This document shows, one piece after another, positions 1-6,029 of a stretch of DNA of 6,089 bases. The stretch comes from Ruminococcaceae bacterium UBA7212 (GTDB lineage Bacteria > Bacillota > Clostridia > Oscillospirales > Acutalibacteraceae). The stretch covers positions 1 through 6,089 of the forward strand of contig DKUE01000031.1 of assembly GCA_002490525.1 (NCBI GenBank). Reading direction: 5' to 3'. Position 1 is the first letter of the stretch, and each line of letters opens with the position of its first letter. The notes under the pieces are model-generated. The model saw nothing but the letters and a program-made list of their open reading frames with translations, was not told the DNA's origin and ran no database searches. The position numbers and the translations under genes were made by a program.

Positions 1-48
1 TGTGTTTGCAAGGGCAGGTTTTTTGTTTTTGTTTTGTATTTGTATTTT

Positions 49-53
49 GGGAG
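49..53 (+). promoter_or_regulatory. Ribosome binding site for malQ (GGGAG), supporting a TTG start
   Basis: GGGAG lies nine bases before TTG at 63. An in-frame TGA stop at 54-56 lies between the two, so translation cannot begin further upstream in this frame at any usual start codon. The next ATG (93) would remove the conserved RASGVLM stretch at the protein's N terminus. The T-rich stretch before it (about 19-48) holds no convincing -35/-10 pair. Confidence 0.55.
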
Positions 54-62
54 TGAGCGATT

Positions 63-1562
63 TTGCTGCACACAAGAGCCAGCGGCGTGTTAATGGCGCT
101 TTCTTCTCTGCCGTCGTGCTACGGCATCGGTGTCATGGGAGAAGAAACCAAACGCTTTATTTTAAAAATCAAAGAAATGGGCTTTTCCTATTGGCAGGTT
201 CTGCCGCTGAATCCGCCTGACAGCTACGGCTCGCCGTATGCTTCGGAGGCAGCATTCGCTGTATCGCCCTTATATATCGACCCCGATGCGCTTTTTAAAA
301 TGGGATTGGTTTCCGAGGAAACCTTGACGCGCAATGTTTATTACGGGTCGCCGTATACCGCGGATTATGAATTTGCGCGTGCGGCACGCACAAGACTTTT
401 GAAAGAGGCATTTTCCAATATTTCTTTGGATTTGCGAAAAGAAATCCGCGTGTTTTGCGAGGAAAACCGATGGTGTAAACCGTATGCACTGTATGCCGCC
501 GCAAAGGAACATTTTCACGGCTTGCCGTGGTACGAATGGGACGAAAAATTCGCCCGATTTGAATCCGCATACGAGCACGCAGACGAATTGCAGGAGACGG
601 TGGAATATTATCAGTTTGAACAGTACATTGCTTACACACAGTGGCATGCAGTCAAACAGTTTGCCAATGAGCACGGTGTAAAAATCCTCGGCGATATGCC
701 GATTTATGTTTCGTTTGACAGTGCGGATGTCTGGAGTAACCGCAGTTTGTTTGAAATTGACGACCGCACCTTTATCCGCAAACGTGTTTCAGGTGTGCCG
801 CCCGATTATTTTTCAGAAGACGGACAGCTTTGGGGCAATCCTCTGTATGACTGGACAGCAATGGAAAAGGATGGGTACCGATGGTGGTGCGACCGTATTC
901 ACACGGCGCTGAAATTGTACGACACCGTGCGCATTGACCATTTTCGCGCGTTCGCGTCTTATTGGGCAGTCCCTGCCGAAAGTGAAACTGCCAAAAACGG
1001 CGTTTGGGAAAAAGGTCCGGGGAAGAAGCTCTTCAACGCAGTTGCCGAAGCCTTCGGGGAAGTCCCGATTGTTGCAGAAGACCTCGGTACATTCGGCGAG
1101 GACGTGATACAGCTTTTGGAAGATACCGAATTTCCCGGGATGCGCGTTATTCAGTTCGGCTTTGACCCCAACGGTGACAGCACGCATCTCCCGCATAATT
1201 ATCCGCAAAACTGTGTGGCATATGTCGGCACACATGACAATACCACCCTGCTCGCATGGCTTTGGGAAGCAAGTGAACGCGACCGCCGTTTCGCCCTGGA
1301 CTACTGCGGCTTTGCGGGCGACAACTGGGGTGAAGGCGGTTTTCACAGTCCTTCCTGCCGCAAAATCATTGAAACCGTTTGGCGCAGTTCCGCAAAACTC
1401 GCGATTATCGCGTACCAAGACCTTTGCGGCTTCGGCTCGGATGCACGCATGAACGTCCCCGGGCGGGCGTTCGGCAACTGGCAGTTCCGCACAACGGAAG
1501 AAATGCTTGTAAATGTAGATGTGCCGTATTATCAAAAAATCAACGCTTTATTTAAGAGATAA
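63..1562 (+). CDS. malQ: 4-alpha-glucanotransferase (amylomaltase, GH77)
   Basis: This cytoplasmic enzyme moves alpha-1,4-glucan segments between maltodextrins and releases glucose, in maltose/maltodextrin and glycogen metabolism. The 499-residue product matches the short bacterial amylomaltases of about 500 residues, not the longer E. coli form. Visible GH77 landmarks are an N-terminal SGVLMALSSLPSCYGIG stretch (7-23), the flexible loop SGVPPDYFSEDGQLWGNP (243-260), the nucleophile Asp292 in VRIDHFRAF, the acid/base Glu339 in VAEDLG and Asp392 in GTHDN. The positions almost coincide with D293, E340 and D395 of the Thermus aquaticus enzyme. The conserved end RMNVPGRAFGNWQFR (462-476) is present, so the gene is complete. 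The TTG start was chosen because it keeps the conserved N terminus and because a stop lies just upstream. The next gene begins 14 bases downstream, which suggests an operon. No malP, glycogen or transport genes are visible. Family assignment is near certain; the start is less so. Confidence 0.96.
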   Translation: MLHTRASGVLMALSSLPSCYGIGVMGEETKRFILKIKEMGFSYWQVLPLNPPDSYGSPYASEAAFAVSPLYIDPDALFKMGLVSEETLTRNVYYGSPYTADYEFARAARTRLLKEAFSNISLDLRKEIRVFCEENRWCKPYALYAAAKEHFHGLPWYEWDEKFARFESAYEHADELQETVEYYQFEQYIAYTQWHAVKQFANEHGVKILGDMPIYVSFDSADVWSNRSLFEIDDRTFIRKRVSGVPPDYFSEDGQLWGNPLYDWTAMEKDGYRWWCDRIHTALKLYDTVRIDHFRAFASYWAVPAESETAKNGVWEKGPGKKLFNAVAEAFGEVPIVAEDLGTFGEDVIQLLEDTEFPGMRVIQFGFDPNGDSTHLPHNYPQNCVAYVGTHDNTTLLAWLWEASERDRRFALDYCGFAGDNWGEGGFHSPSCRKIIETVWRSSAKLAIIAYQDLCGFGSDARMNVPGRAFGNWQFRTTEEMLVNVDVPYYQKINALFKR

Positions 1563-1576
1563 AAGGAGTCTTTAAA

Positions 1577-2956
1577 ATGAAAAAAGTACCGCATAGATTA
1601 TATTTGACCGAAGATCAAATGCCGAAGCAATGGTATAACCTCCGTGCGGATATGAAAGAGTTGCCCGACCCGATGCGCAATCCTGCCACAGGCAAGCCCG
1701 TCACCGAAGAGGAACTATATCCTATATTCTGTAAGACGCTTGCACATCAGGAGCTGGATGATACCACGCGATATATCGACATTCCCGAAGAAATTCAGGA
1801 AATGTATAAAATTTACCGACCGTCGCCGTTGATTCGCGCATATAATTTGGAAAAGGCGCTCGGCACACCTGCAAAAATTTATTATAAATTCGAGGGAAAC
1901 AACACATCGGGGAGCCACAAGCTGAATTCTGCGATTGCACAGGCGTATTATGCCAAAGAGCAGGGACTGTCTTCCCTTACCACAGAAACGGGTGCAGGAC
2001 AATGGGGGACAGCGCTTGCGGAAGCGTGTGCATATTTTCATTTGCCGCTGACAGTGTATATGGTGAAGTGCTCTTATGAGCAAAAGCCGTTCCGTCAGGC
2101 AATCATCCGCACTTTTGATGCAAATGTGATTCCAAGTCCTTCAACCACCACCGAAGCCGGACGCAAAATTCTTGCCGCCGACCCCGGCAATACAGGCTCT
2201 CTCGGCACGGCAATTTCAGAGGCGGTTGAAACAGCGGTTACGACAGAAGGCTGCCGCTATGTATTGGGTTCCGTGCTCAATCAGGTGCTTCTGCATCAGT
2301 CTGTTATCGGCTTGGAAAGCAAAACCGCAATGGAAATGCTCGACGAATATCCGGACATCGTCATCGGCTGTGCGGGCGGCGGTTCAAATCTCGGCGGACT
2401 TATAGCACCGTTTATGCAGGATAAGCTGCTCGGAAAAGCAAATCCGCGCATTGTAGCGGTAGAGCCCGCCTCCTGTCCGTCTTTAACACGCGGCAAATAT
2501 GCCTACGACTACTGTGATACGGGCAAAATTACCCCGATGGCAAAAATGTATACCTTAGGGTGTGAGTTCAAGCCCTCGCCCAATCACTCGGGCGGTCTTC
2601 GCTATCACGGGATGTCGCCGATTCTCTCAAAGCTCTATCACGACGGGCTCATGGAGGCCGTCAGTGTAGAGCAGACGAAGGTTTTTGAGGCGGCAACCAT
2701 GTTTTCAAAGGTTGAAACGATTCTTCCCGCTCCCGAAAGCGCACACGCCATCCGTGCCGCAATTGACGAAGCGCTGAAGTGCAAAGAAACCGGCGAAGAA
2801 AAAACCATCCTGTTCGGGCTTACGGGCACAGGCTATTTTGACATGGCTGCATATACTGCGTATATAAACGGTGAGATGCGGGATTACATCCCGACCGATG
2901 CGGATTTGCAGTACGGCTTTGACAAATTGCCGAAGATTCCGGGTGTGCAGGAATAA
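1577..2956 (+). CDS. trpB2: Tryptophan synthase beta chain, TrpB2 type (TrpB-like PLP enzyme)
   Basis: A fold-type II pyridoxal-phosphate enzyme that in this family condenses serine with indole to give tryptophan. The PLP lysine is Lys115 in SGSHKLNSA, the catalytic glutamate is Glu137 in TETGAGQWG, and the phosphate-binding loop is GCAGGGSNLGG (264-274). The N-terminal block with QWYNLRADM, the motif RPSPLIRAYNLEKALGTPAK (81-100) and the Trp in GAGQWG mark the TrpB2 group rather than the usual TrpA-bound TrpB1, which has GAGQHG. At 459 residues it is full length for TrpB2. AAGGAG at 1563-1568 stands eight bases before the ATG. It follows malQ by 14 bases, probably in one transcript, yet no trpA or other trp gene is visible. 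TrpB2 proteins are thought to work without TrpA, for example in indole salvage; that role here is inference. A hairpin terminator follows 38 bases after the stop. Confidence 0.95.
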   Translation: MKKVPHRLYLTEDQMPKQWYNLRADMKELPDPMRNPATGKPVTEEELYPIFCKTLAHQELDDTTRYIDIPEEIQEMYKIYRPSPLIRAYNLEKALGTPAKIYYKFEGNNTSGSHKLNSAIAQAYYAKEQGLSSLTTETGAGQWGTALAEACAYFHLPLTVYMVKCSYEQKPFRQAIIRTFDANVIPSPSTTTEAGRKILAADPGNTGSLGTAISEAVETAVTTEGCRYVLGSVLNQVLLHQSVIGLESKTAMEMLDEYPDIVIGCAGGGSNLGGLIAPFMQDKLLGKANPRIVAVEPASCPSLTRGKYAYDYCDTGKITPMAKMYTLGCEFKPSPNHSGGLRYHGMSPILSKLYHDGLMEAVSVEQTKVFEAATMFSKVETILPAPESAHAIRAAIDEALKCKETGEEKTILFGLTGTGYFDMAAYTAYINGEMRDYIPTDADLQYGFDKLPKIPGVQE

Positions 2957-2963
2957 CGCATAC

Positions 2964-2986
2964 AAAAAACGCGCCTGCAGTCAGGC
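2964..2986 (-). terminator. Possible second terminator for the minus-strand lipid gene
   Basis: GCCTG (2973-2977) and CAGGC (2982-2986) form a 5-bp stem with a 4-base loop. Read on the minus strand, it is followed after GCG by six T's (A's at 2964-2969). It lies beyond the strong 12-bp hairpin and could act as a back-up. The stem is short, so it could also be chance. Confidence 0.35.
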
Positions 2987-2994
2987 TGTTGAAA

Positions 2995-3023
2995 ACGCCC
3001 CCGCGGATATACCGCGGGGGCGT
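2995..3023. terminator. Bidirectional intrinsic terminator between convergent genes
   Basis: A perfect 12-bp inverted repeat, ACGCCCCCGCGG (2995-3006) and CCGCGGGGGCGT (3012-3023), with an ATATA loop. It starts 38 bases after the trpB2 stop and, read from the other strand, 41 bases after the stop of the lipid gene. On the minus strand the stem runs straight into TTTT; on the plus strand the T-run is weaker (AGTTGTGTTTT). It therefore fits the minus-strand gene best and probably serves both. Confidence 0.85.
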
Positions 3024-3064
3024 AGTTGTGTTTTGAAATGTTTTTCAGGGCTGGAACGAGCGTT

Positions 3065-5629
3065 TTATTCCGTTTGTCCCTTAATCTGGGTCTGCAAGGC
3101 GAGAATCGCATTTTGCACTTCCTCGGTTAAAGCGGCAACGTCTTTACCGTCCGTTTGAATCGCTTCGCCGAAGGTAACGGAAATCGGAAATTTCTTCATG
3201 CGTTTCCAGTCGAAGAAACGCATGATTTTGCGATTGCGCGGAAACACCTCATAGGCGCCGTTGACATAGGCAGGGATAATCGGTACGCCGGCGTCAATCG
3301 CAAGCACTGCCGCGCCGCTTTTTATTTCACGGAAAATACCGTCGGCGCTGCGCGTGCCCTCCGGGTGAATCACAACACCCCAGTTTTCGTGCAGTCTTTT
3401 TTTCAGACTGTCCATAGTTTTCATGTTGATGCCGCTGCGGTCCACGGGCACCATACCCGCCGATTTAATCAGTTTGCGGCTGAACGGGTCGTTGCGAAAG
3501 AGTTCCTTTTTTGCCATACAGCAGAGCGTTTTGAAACGTTCTTTGGAAAAGGCGGAAGAAATATACAAATAGTCAATTTTGGAAACATGGTTGGCGCAGA
3601 TAATAAAGCCCGTATCTGTCGGAATGTGTTCCTTGCCGTGTACAGAGAGCTTATACACAAAGCGCGCTGCGTTGCGGAAGAAGGCGTATGTGTAATAATC
3701 GCTGTTCGTTTTTTTCTGCGGATAGTCTACATTTTCTTGCCCGATGGCTTTTTGCTGTGTTGCTTTATTTTGCAGGGTGCTGACCACATCATTTACGGTC
3801 ATGTCGTCAAAATAAAACCGTTCAATGTTGATCTTGTAAAGGTCTTCCAGTTCCAGTGCCAGATTGATAGAACTCAAAGAATCCACGGAAAGTTCAGCAA
3901 AAATTTTTGTTTCAGGGGTGATGGATTTGGGCGTAGTATTGGCAATTTTTGCCACCACACCAATTACCTGCGTCAGCATATCTTCTGCGGAGGATGTGGG
4001 GGGTAATGTCTGCTCGCCTTCAATGCGCTCGCGCAGTGCCTGCTGTTTTAACAGGTAACGCTTCGGCTTTTGCAGTGAGGTGCGCGGGATTTCCGAAACA
4101 AAATGTGTGGTGCTGACGCGCATATTCTGAATCAGCTTTGCGCCTTTTTCGCGTATTTCGGCTTTGATGGCATCTTTGTCCGCTTGCGTAATGCCCTCGG
4201 GCACCACAAATGCGTGAATTTCATCGTAATCGGTGCTTTCATGCGGCACGCCGCATATCACGAATTCTTTTACGCCGCGCAAATCACTGTATTTTTCTTC
4301 CACATCATCGGGTGTGACCTTTTTGCCGCTGGCAAGCACAATATTTTCCTTGGAACGTCCTGTAATGCGGATGTTGCCGCGCGCATCCTGTTCACCGAGG
4401 TCGCCTGTCATGAAATACCCGTCTTCGGTGAAGGCCGCCGCGGTTGCCGCCTCGTCTCTGAAATAGCCCTTCATCATATACGGCGATTTAATCAGGATTT
4501 CGCCCGCATCGCTGAATTTGACGGAAACAGGCGGATAGGGCTTTCCGCAGGAATCGGTCTGCAAATCCTCGGGAACATTGCCTATGGTCGGAATATTCGT
4601 TTCAGACGCACCGTAGGTGATGATGATATTAAAACCCGTGCCGTAATAAAATTCAGCCACGTCTTTATTTAAAGGCGCACCTGCGGAGCACAGGAATTCA
4701 AGACCGCCGCCGAAGCCTGCGTGGATACTTTTGAAAAGCTTTTTGCCCAAAAGACTGCCGTTTTTACGGCGCAGACGCAAGCAAACGGGGAAAAATATTT
4801 TAAACATTGCCGCCGTAATGGGGCTTTTTTTAATTTTACGCATAATCTGCGTCATGAACAGCTCGTACACCTTCGGTACGGCGGGGAGCACAGTCGGGTG
4901 ATATTCTGCGAACGCGCCCAAAACCGCATCGGCGCTGATAGATTCAATGTAATGCACATCCGCACCGATAAGCGCTGGACCGAGTACCAGGCATACGACG
5001 CCGTAAATATGGCTGTTCGGAATAATGGCAAGAAAACGCCCCTCGCTTGTCAGACCCTGCACATCCAGCGTCATGCGGGTGGTGTTGATCAAATTGTCGT
5101 GATTGTGCATAATGCCTGCCGCTTTGCGGGTTGTACCTGAGGAAAAAATGATACAGGCGATTTCCTCATTCGGGTCGGGCGTTGCGGGCAGCTCTGCCGA
5201 AACCGTTTCGGGGAAGCCCGGAAATACGGTGCAGTCCAATACGTTGAATACAGGGAAGGCATACGGCGGACGGTCCGCGAATTTTTCTGCTGTTTTCGGA
5301 GAGAAGAATGCCGCGCGCACATCGGACTGTTGAATAAAATCATGCAGTTCCGCCGCCGTCAAAGAGGCGTCCAGCAATGCCGCCGTACAGTGCAGCTTGC
5401 AAACGGCAAAAAAGGCAATTGTCCATTCGGGACAGCCCTCTGAAACAAAGGCGATGCGGTCGCCCGGTTTCACGCCTGCCGCGGTTAATCTTTTGCTGTA
5501 CAGCTCCGCCGTTTCAAAGACCTCGCCGTAGGTGTAGACGCGCCTTTCCCCATTGTGCATGGTAATAGACATGGCGCGTTTGTTCGGATGGGAGATATTT
5601 TGTTTATAAACAGATTCGTAAATGTTCAT
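3065..5629 (-). CDS. Three-module acyl-activating enzyme: AMP-binding domain, acyl carrier domain, PlsC acyltransferase
   Basis: An 854-residue fusion. Residues 1 to about 535 form an ANL-family adenylation domain: phosphate loop FSSGTTRKAAG (162-172), ITYGASET (337-344), TGD (408-410), hinge region GRSKENI (424-430) and the C-terminal PRTSLQKPKR with Lys521 at the catalytic lysine position. Residues about 548-622 form an acyl carrier domain with VDSLSS; Ser584 should carry phosphopantetheine. Residues about 645-850 form a PlsC/LPLAT acyltransferase: HVSKID (His681, Asp686), VPVDRSG (727-733), HPEGTRS (755-761) and VPIIPAYVNG (782-791). The inferred role is to activate a free fatty acid as acyl-AMP, load it on the built-in carrier and acylate a lysophospholipid or glycerol phosphate at the membrane. 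E. coli Aas has related activities in the opposite domain order and without a carrier domain. The loop is unusual: the common G-x-P-K-G is R-K-A-A-G. The ATG at 5629 has GGAG six bases upstream; an in-frame extension to 5707 would run through the promoter. Acyl chain and acceptor are unknown. Confidence 0.9.
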   Translation of the reverse strand: MNIYESVYKQNISHPNKRAMSITMHNGERRVYTYGEVFETAELYSKRLTAAGVKPGDRIAFVSEGCPEWTIAFFAVCKLHCTAALLDASLTAAELHDFIQQSDVRAAFFSPKTAEKFADRPPYAFPVFNVLDCTVFPGFPETVSAELPATPDPNEEIACIIFSSGTTRKAAGIMHNHDNLINTTRMTLDVQGLTSEGRFLAIIPNSHIYGVVCLVLGPALIGADVHYIESISADAVLGAFAEYHPTVLPAVPKVYELFMTQIMRKIKKSPITAAMFKIFFPVCLRLRRKNGSLLGKKLFKSIHAGFGGGLEFLCSAGAPLNKDVAEFYYGTGFNIIITYGASETNIPTIGNVPEDLQTDSCGKPYPPVSVKFSDAGEILIKSPYMMKGYFRDEAATAAAFTEDGYFMTGDLGEQDARGNIRITGRSKENIVLASGKKVTPDDVEEKYSDLRGVKEFVICGVPHESTDYDEIHAFVVPEGITQADKDAIKAEIREKGAKLIQNMRVSTTHFVSEIPRTSLQKPKRYLLKQQALRERIEGEQTLPPTSSAEDMLTQVIGVVAKIANTTPKSITPETKIFAELSVDSLSSINLALELEDLYKINIERFYFDDMTVNDVVSTLQNKATQQKAIGQENVDYPQKKTNSDYYTYAFFRNAARFVYKLSVHGKEHIPTDTGFIICANHVSKIDYLYISSAFSKERFKTLCCMAKKELFRNDPFSRKLIKSAGMVPVDRSGINMKTMDSLKKRLHENWGVVIHPEGTRSADGIFREIKSGAAVLAIDAGVPIIPAYVNGAYEVFPRNRKIMRFFDWKRMKKFPISVTFGEAIQTDGKDVAALTEEVQNAILALQTQIKGQTE

Positions 5630-5635
5630 CAGACA

Positions 5636-5640
5636 CTCCG
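5636..5640 (-). promoter_or_regulatory. Ribosome binding site deciding the lipid-gene start (CGGAG)
   Basis: On the minus strand CGGAG is followed by TGTCTG and then ATG at 5629-5627, a six-base gap after GGAG. The 26 extra codons possible upstream have no comparable site and overlap the -10 and -35 boxes, so they are not expected to be translated. Confidence 0.75.
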
Positions 5641-5664
5641 AAGGATAATATTTTTGATTGTGTG

Positions 5665-5681
5665 TACAATACTGCATTGTA
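5665..5681. promoter_or_regulatory. Candidate operator palindrome over the -10 box
   Basis: TACAAT, five bases, ATTGTA: a perfect 6-bp inverted repeat. One arm is the -10 box of the minus-strand promoter and the other reaches the expected start site. A third half-site, ATTGT at 5657-5661, forms a further inverted repeat with ACAAT at 5666-5670. A protein bound here would block RNA polymerase. The binding protein is unknown. An A+T-rich palindrome over a -10 box can arise by chance. Confidence 0.35.
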
Positions 5682-5704
5682 TCATAAACACAAAGAGGTG
5701 TCAA
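5676..5704 (-). promoter_or_regulatory. Sigma-A-type promoter of the three-module lipid gene
   Basis: On the minus strand, TTGACA (5704-5699) is separated by exactly 17 bases from TACAAT (5681-5676). A TGA just before the -10 makes an extended -10 element. Transcription should start near 5669, giving a leader of about 40 bases before the ATG. The promoter lies downstream of the XRE gene on the same strand, so the lipid gene can be expressed independently of it. Confidence 0.82.
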
Positions 5705-5725
5705 CAAATCGACAGATTTTACAAC

Positions 5726-5763
5726 ATTTGCACAAGTGAGATTGTCTGTTTAGCGGTGCAAAT
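5726..5763. other. Inverted repeat just after the XRE gene, possible weak terminator
   Basis: ATTTGCAC (5726-5733) and GTGCAAAT (5756-5763) form a perfect 8-bp stem around a 22-base loop. On the minus strand it begins two bases after the XRE stop codon. The sequence after the stem (GTTGTAAAATC) is not a proper T-run, so efficient termination is doubtful. It may instead protect the 3' end of the mRNA or have no function. Confidence 0.35.
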
Positions 5764-5764
5764 T

Positions 5765-6016
5765 CTATTCTGTGTCAAACAGTTCGTTCGGTGTAATATG
5801 AAAGGTTTTGCAGATAGCAATAATTTCTATGTCTGTAATAAACCGTTGTCCCGATTCCATACGCTGTACGGCGTTTTTATCTACATCTATGCCGATAAGC
5901 TGTAATTTTTCTGCCAATATACGCTGGCTCATATAGGGCTTTTGTGCTTTTCGGATTTCCGCAAGCTTTATGCCGCAGGCGTTGTTTCTGCCGTTTTGAG
6001 CTTTATTCTTAAACAT
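5765..6016 (-). CDS. Small XRE/Cro-family helix-turn-helix transcriptional regulator
   Basis: An 83-residue, single-domain DNA-binding protein. The helix-turn-helix covers about residues 15-80. SQRILAEKLQLIGI (30-43) fits helix 2 and the turn, VDKNAVQRMESGQRF (45-59) fits the recognition helix and the following conserved E-S-G turn, and TDIEIIAICKTFHITPNELF (61-80) fits the last helices ending in the usual P-x-E-L-F. The basic N terminus (KNKAQNGRNN) precedes the domain. There is no sensor, oligomerisation or peptidase domain, so any signal it responds to cannot be read. The ATG at 6016 was chosen because AAAGAGG (6029-6023) lies six bases upstream; a TTG at 6052 would add 12 residues but has no such site. 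It lies upstream of the lipid gene on the same strand (135 bases between them) and next to an outward plus-strand promoter. Autoregulation or control of these neighbours is plausible but not shown. Confidence 0.88.
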   Translation of the reverse strand: MFKNKAQNGRNNACGIKLAEIRKAQKPYMSQRILAEKLQLIGIDVDKNAVQRMESGQRFITDIEIIAICKTFHITPNELFDTE

Positions 6017-6022
6017 AAAATA

Positions 6023-6029
6023 CCTCTTT
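6023..6029 (-). promoter_or_regulatory. Ribosome binding site of the XRE gene (AAAGAGG)
   Basis: On the minus strand AAAGAGG is followed by TATTTT and ATG, a good six-base spacing. This fixes the start at 6016 and makes the longer TTG-initiated form unlikely. No good -10/-35 pair for this gene is visible further upstream: the TTGACA on this strand at 6049-6044 has no -10 at a suitable distance, and a TAAAAT nearby lacks a -35. Confidence 0.7.

Noticed and set aside
11..48. T-rich stretch as the tail of a terminator or as a promoter
   Set aside because: The stem of any terminator would lie outside the window, and no -35/-10 pair with normal spacing is present. Left uncalled.
2..220. Short plus-strand frame with a hydrophobic start, possible membrane peptide or tail of an upstream gene
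   Set aside because: The hydrophobic residues come from a T-rich run (about 19-48), and most of the frame overlaps malQ out of phase. There is no independent evidence for it.
813..1535. Minus-strand open frame of 240 codons
   Set aside because: Antisense to malQ, whose catalytic residues lie in the same stretch. No family resemblance is visible in the reverse frame.
3034..3047. Inverted repeat TGAAA-N4-TTTCA between the terminator and the lipid-gene stop
   Set aside because: Only five A/T-rich base pairs. It is expected by chance and has no clear role beside the strong hairpin.
3155..4006. Long plus-strand open frame of 283 codons
   Set aside because: It lies wholly antisense to the carrier/acyltransferase part of the lipid gene, its translation has no recognisable motifs, and the opposite frame carries clear catalytic motifs. 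It is a shadow of codon bias.
4103..4672. Plus-strand open frame of 189 codons, with another at 4721-5140
   Set aside because: Antisense to the adenylation domain of the lipid gene; no domain is seen and no ribosome binding site was noticed.
5630..5707. 26-residue N-terminal extension of the lipid enzyme
   Set aside because: It would be encoded by the promoter and leader, has no ribosome binding site, and does not look like part of the adenylation domain.
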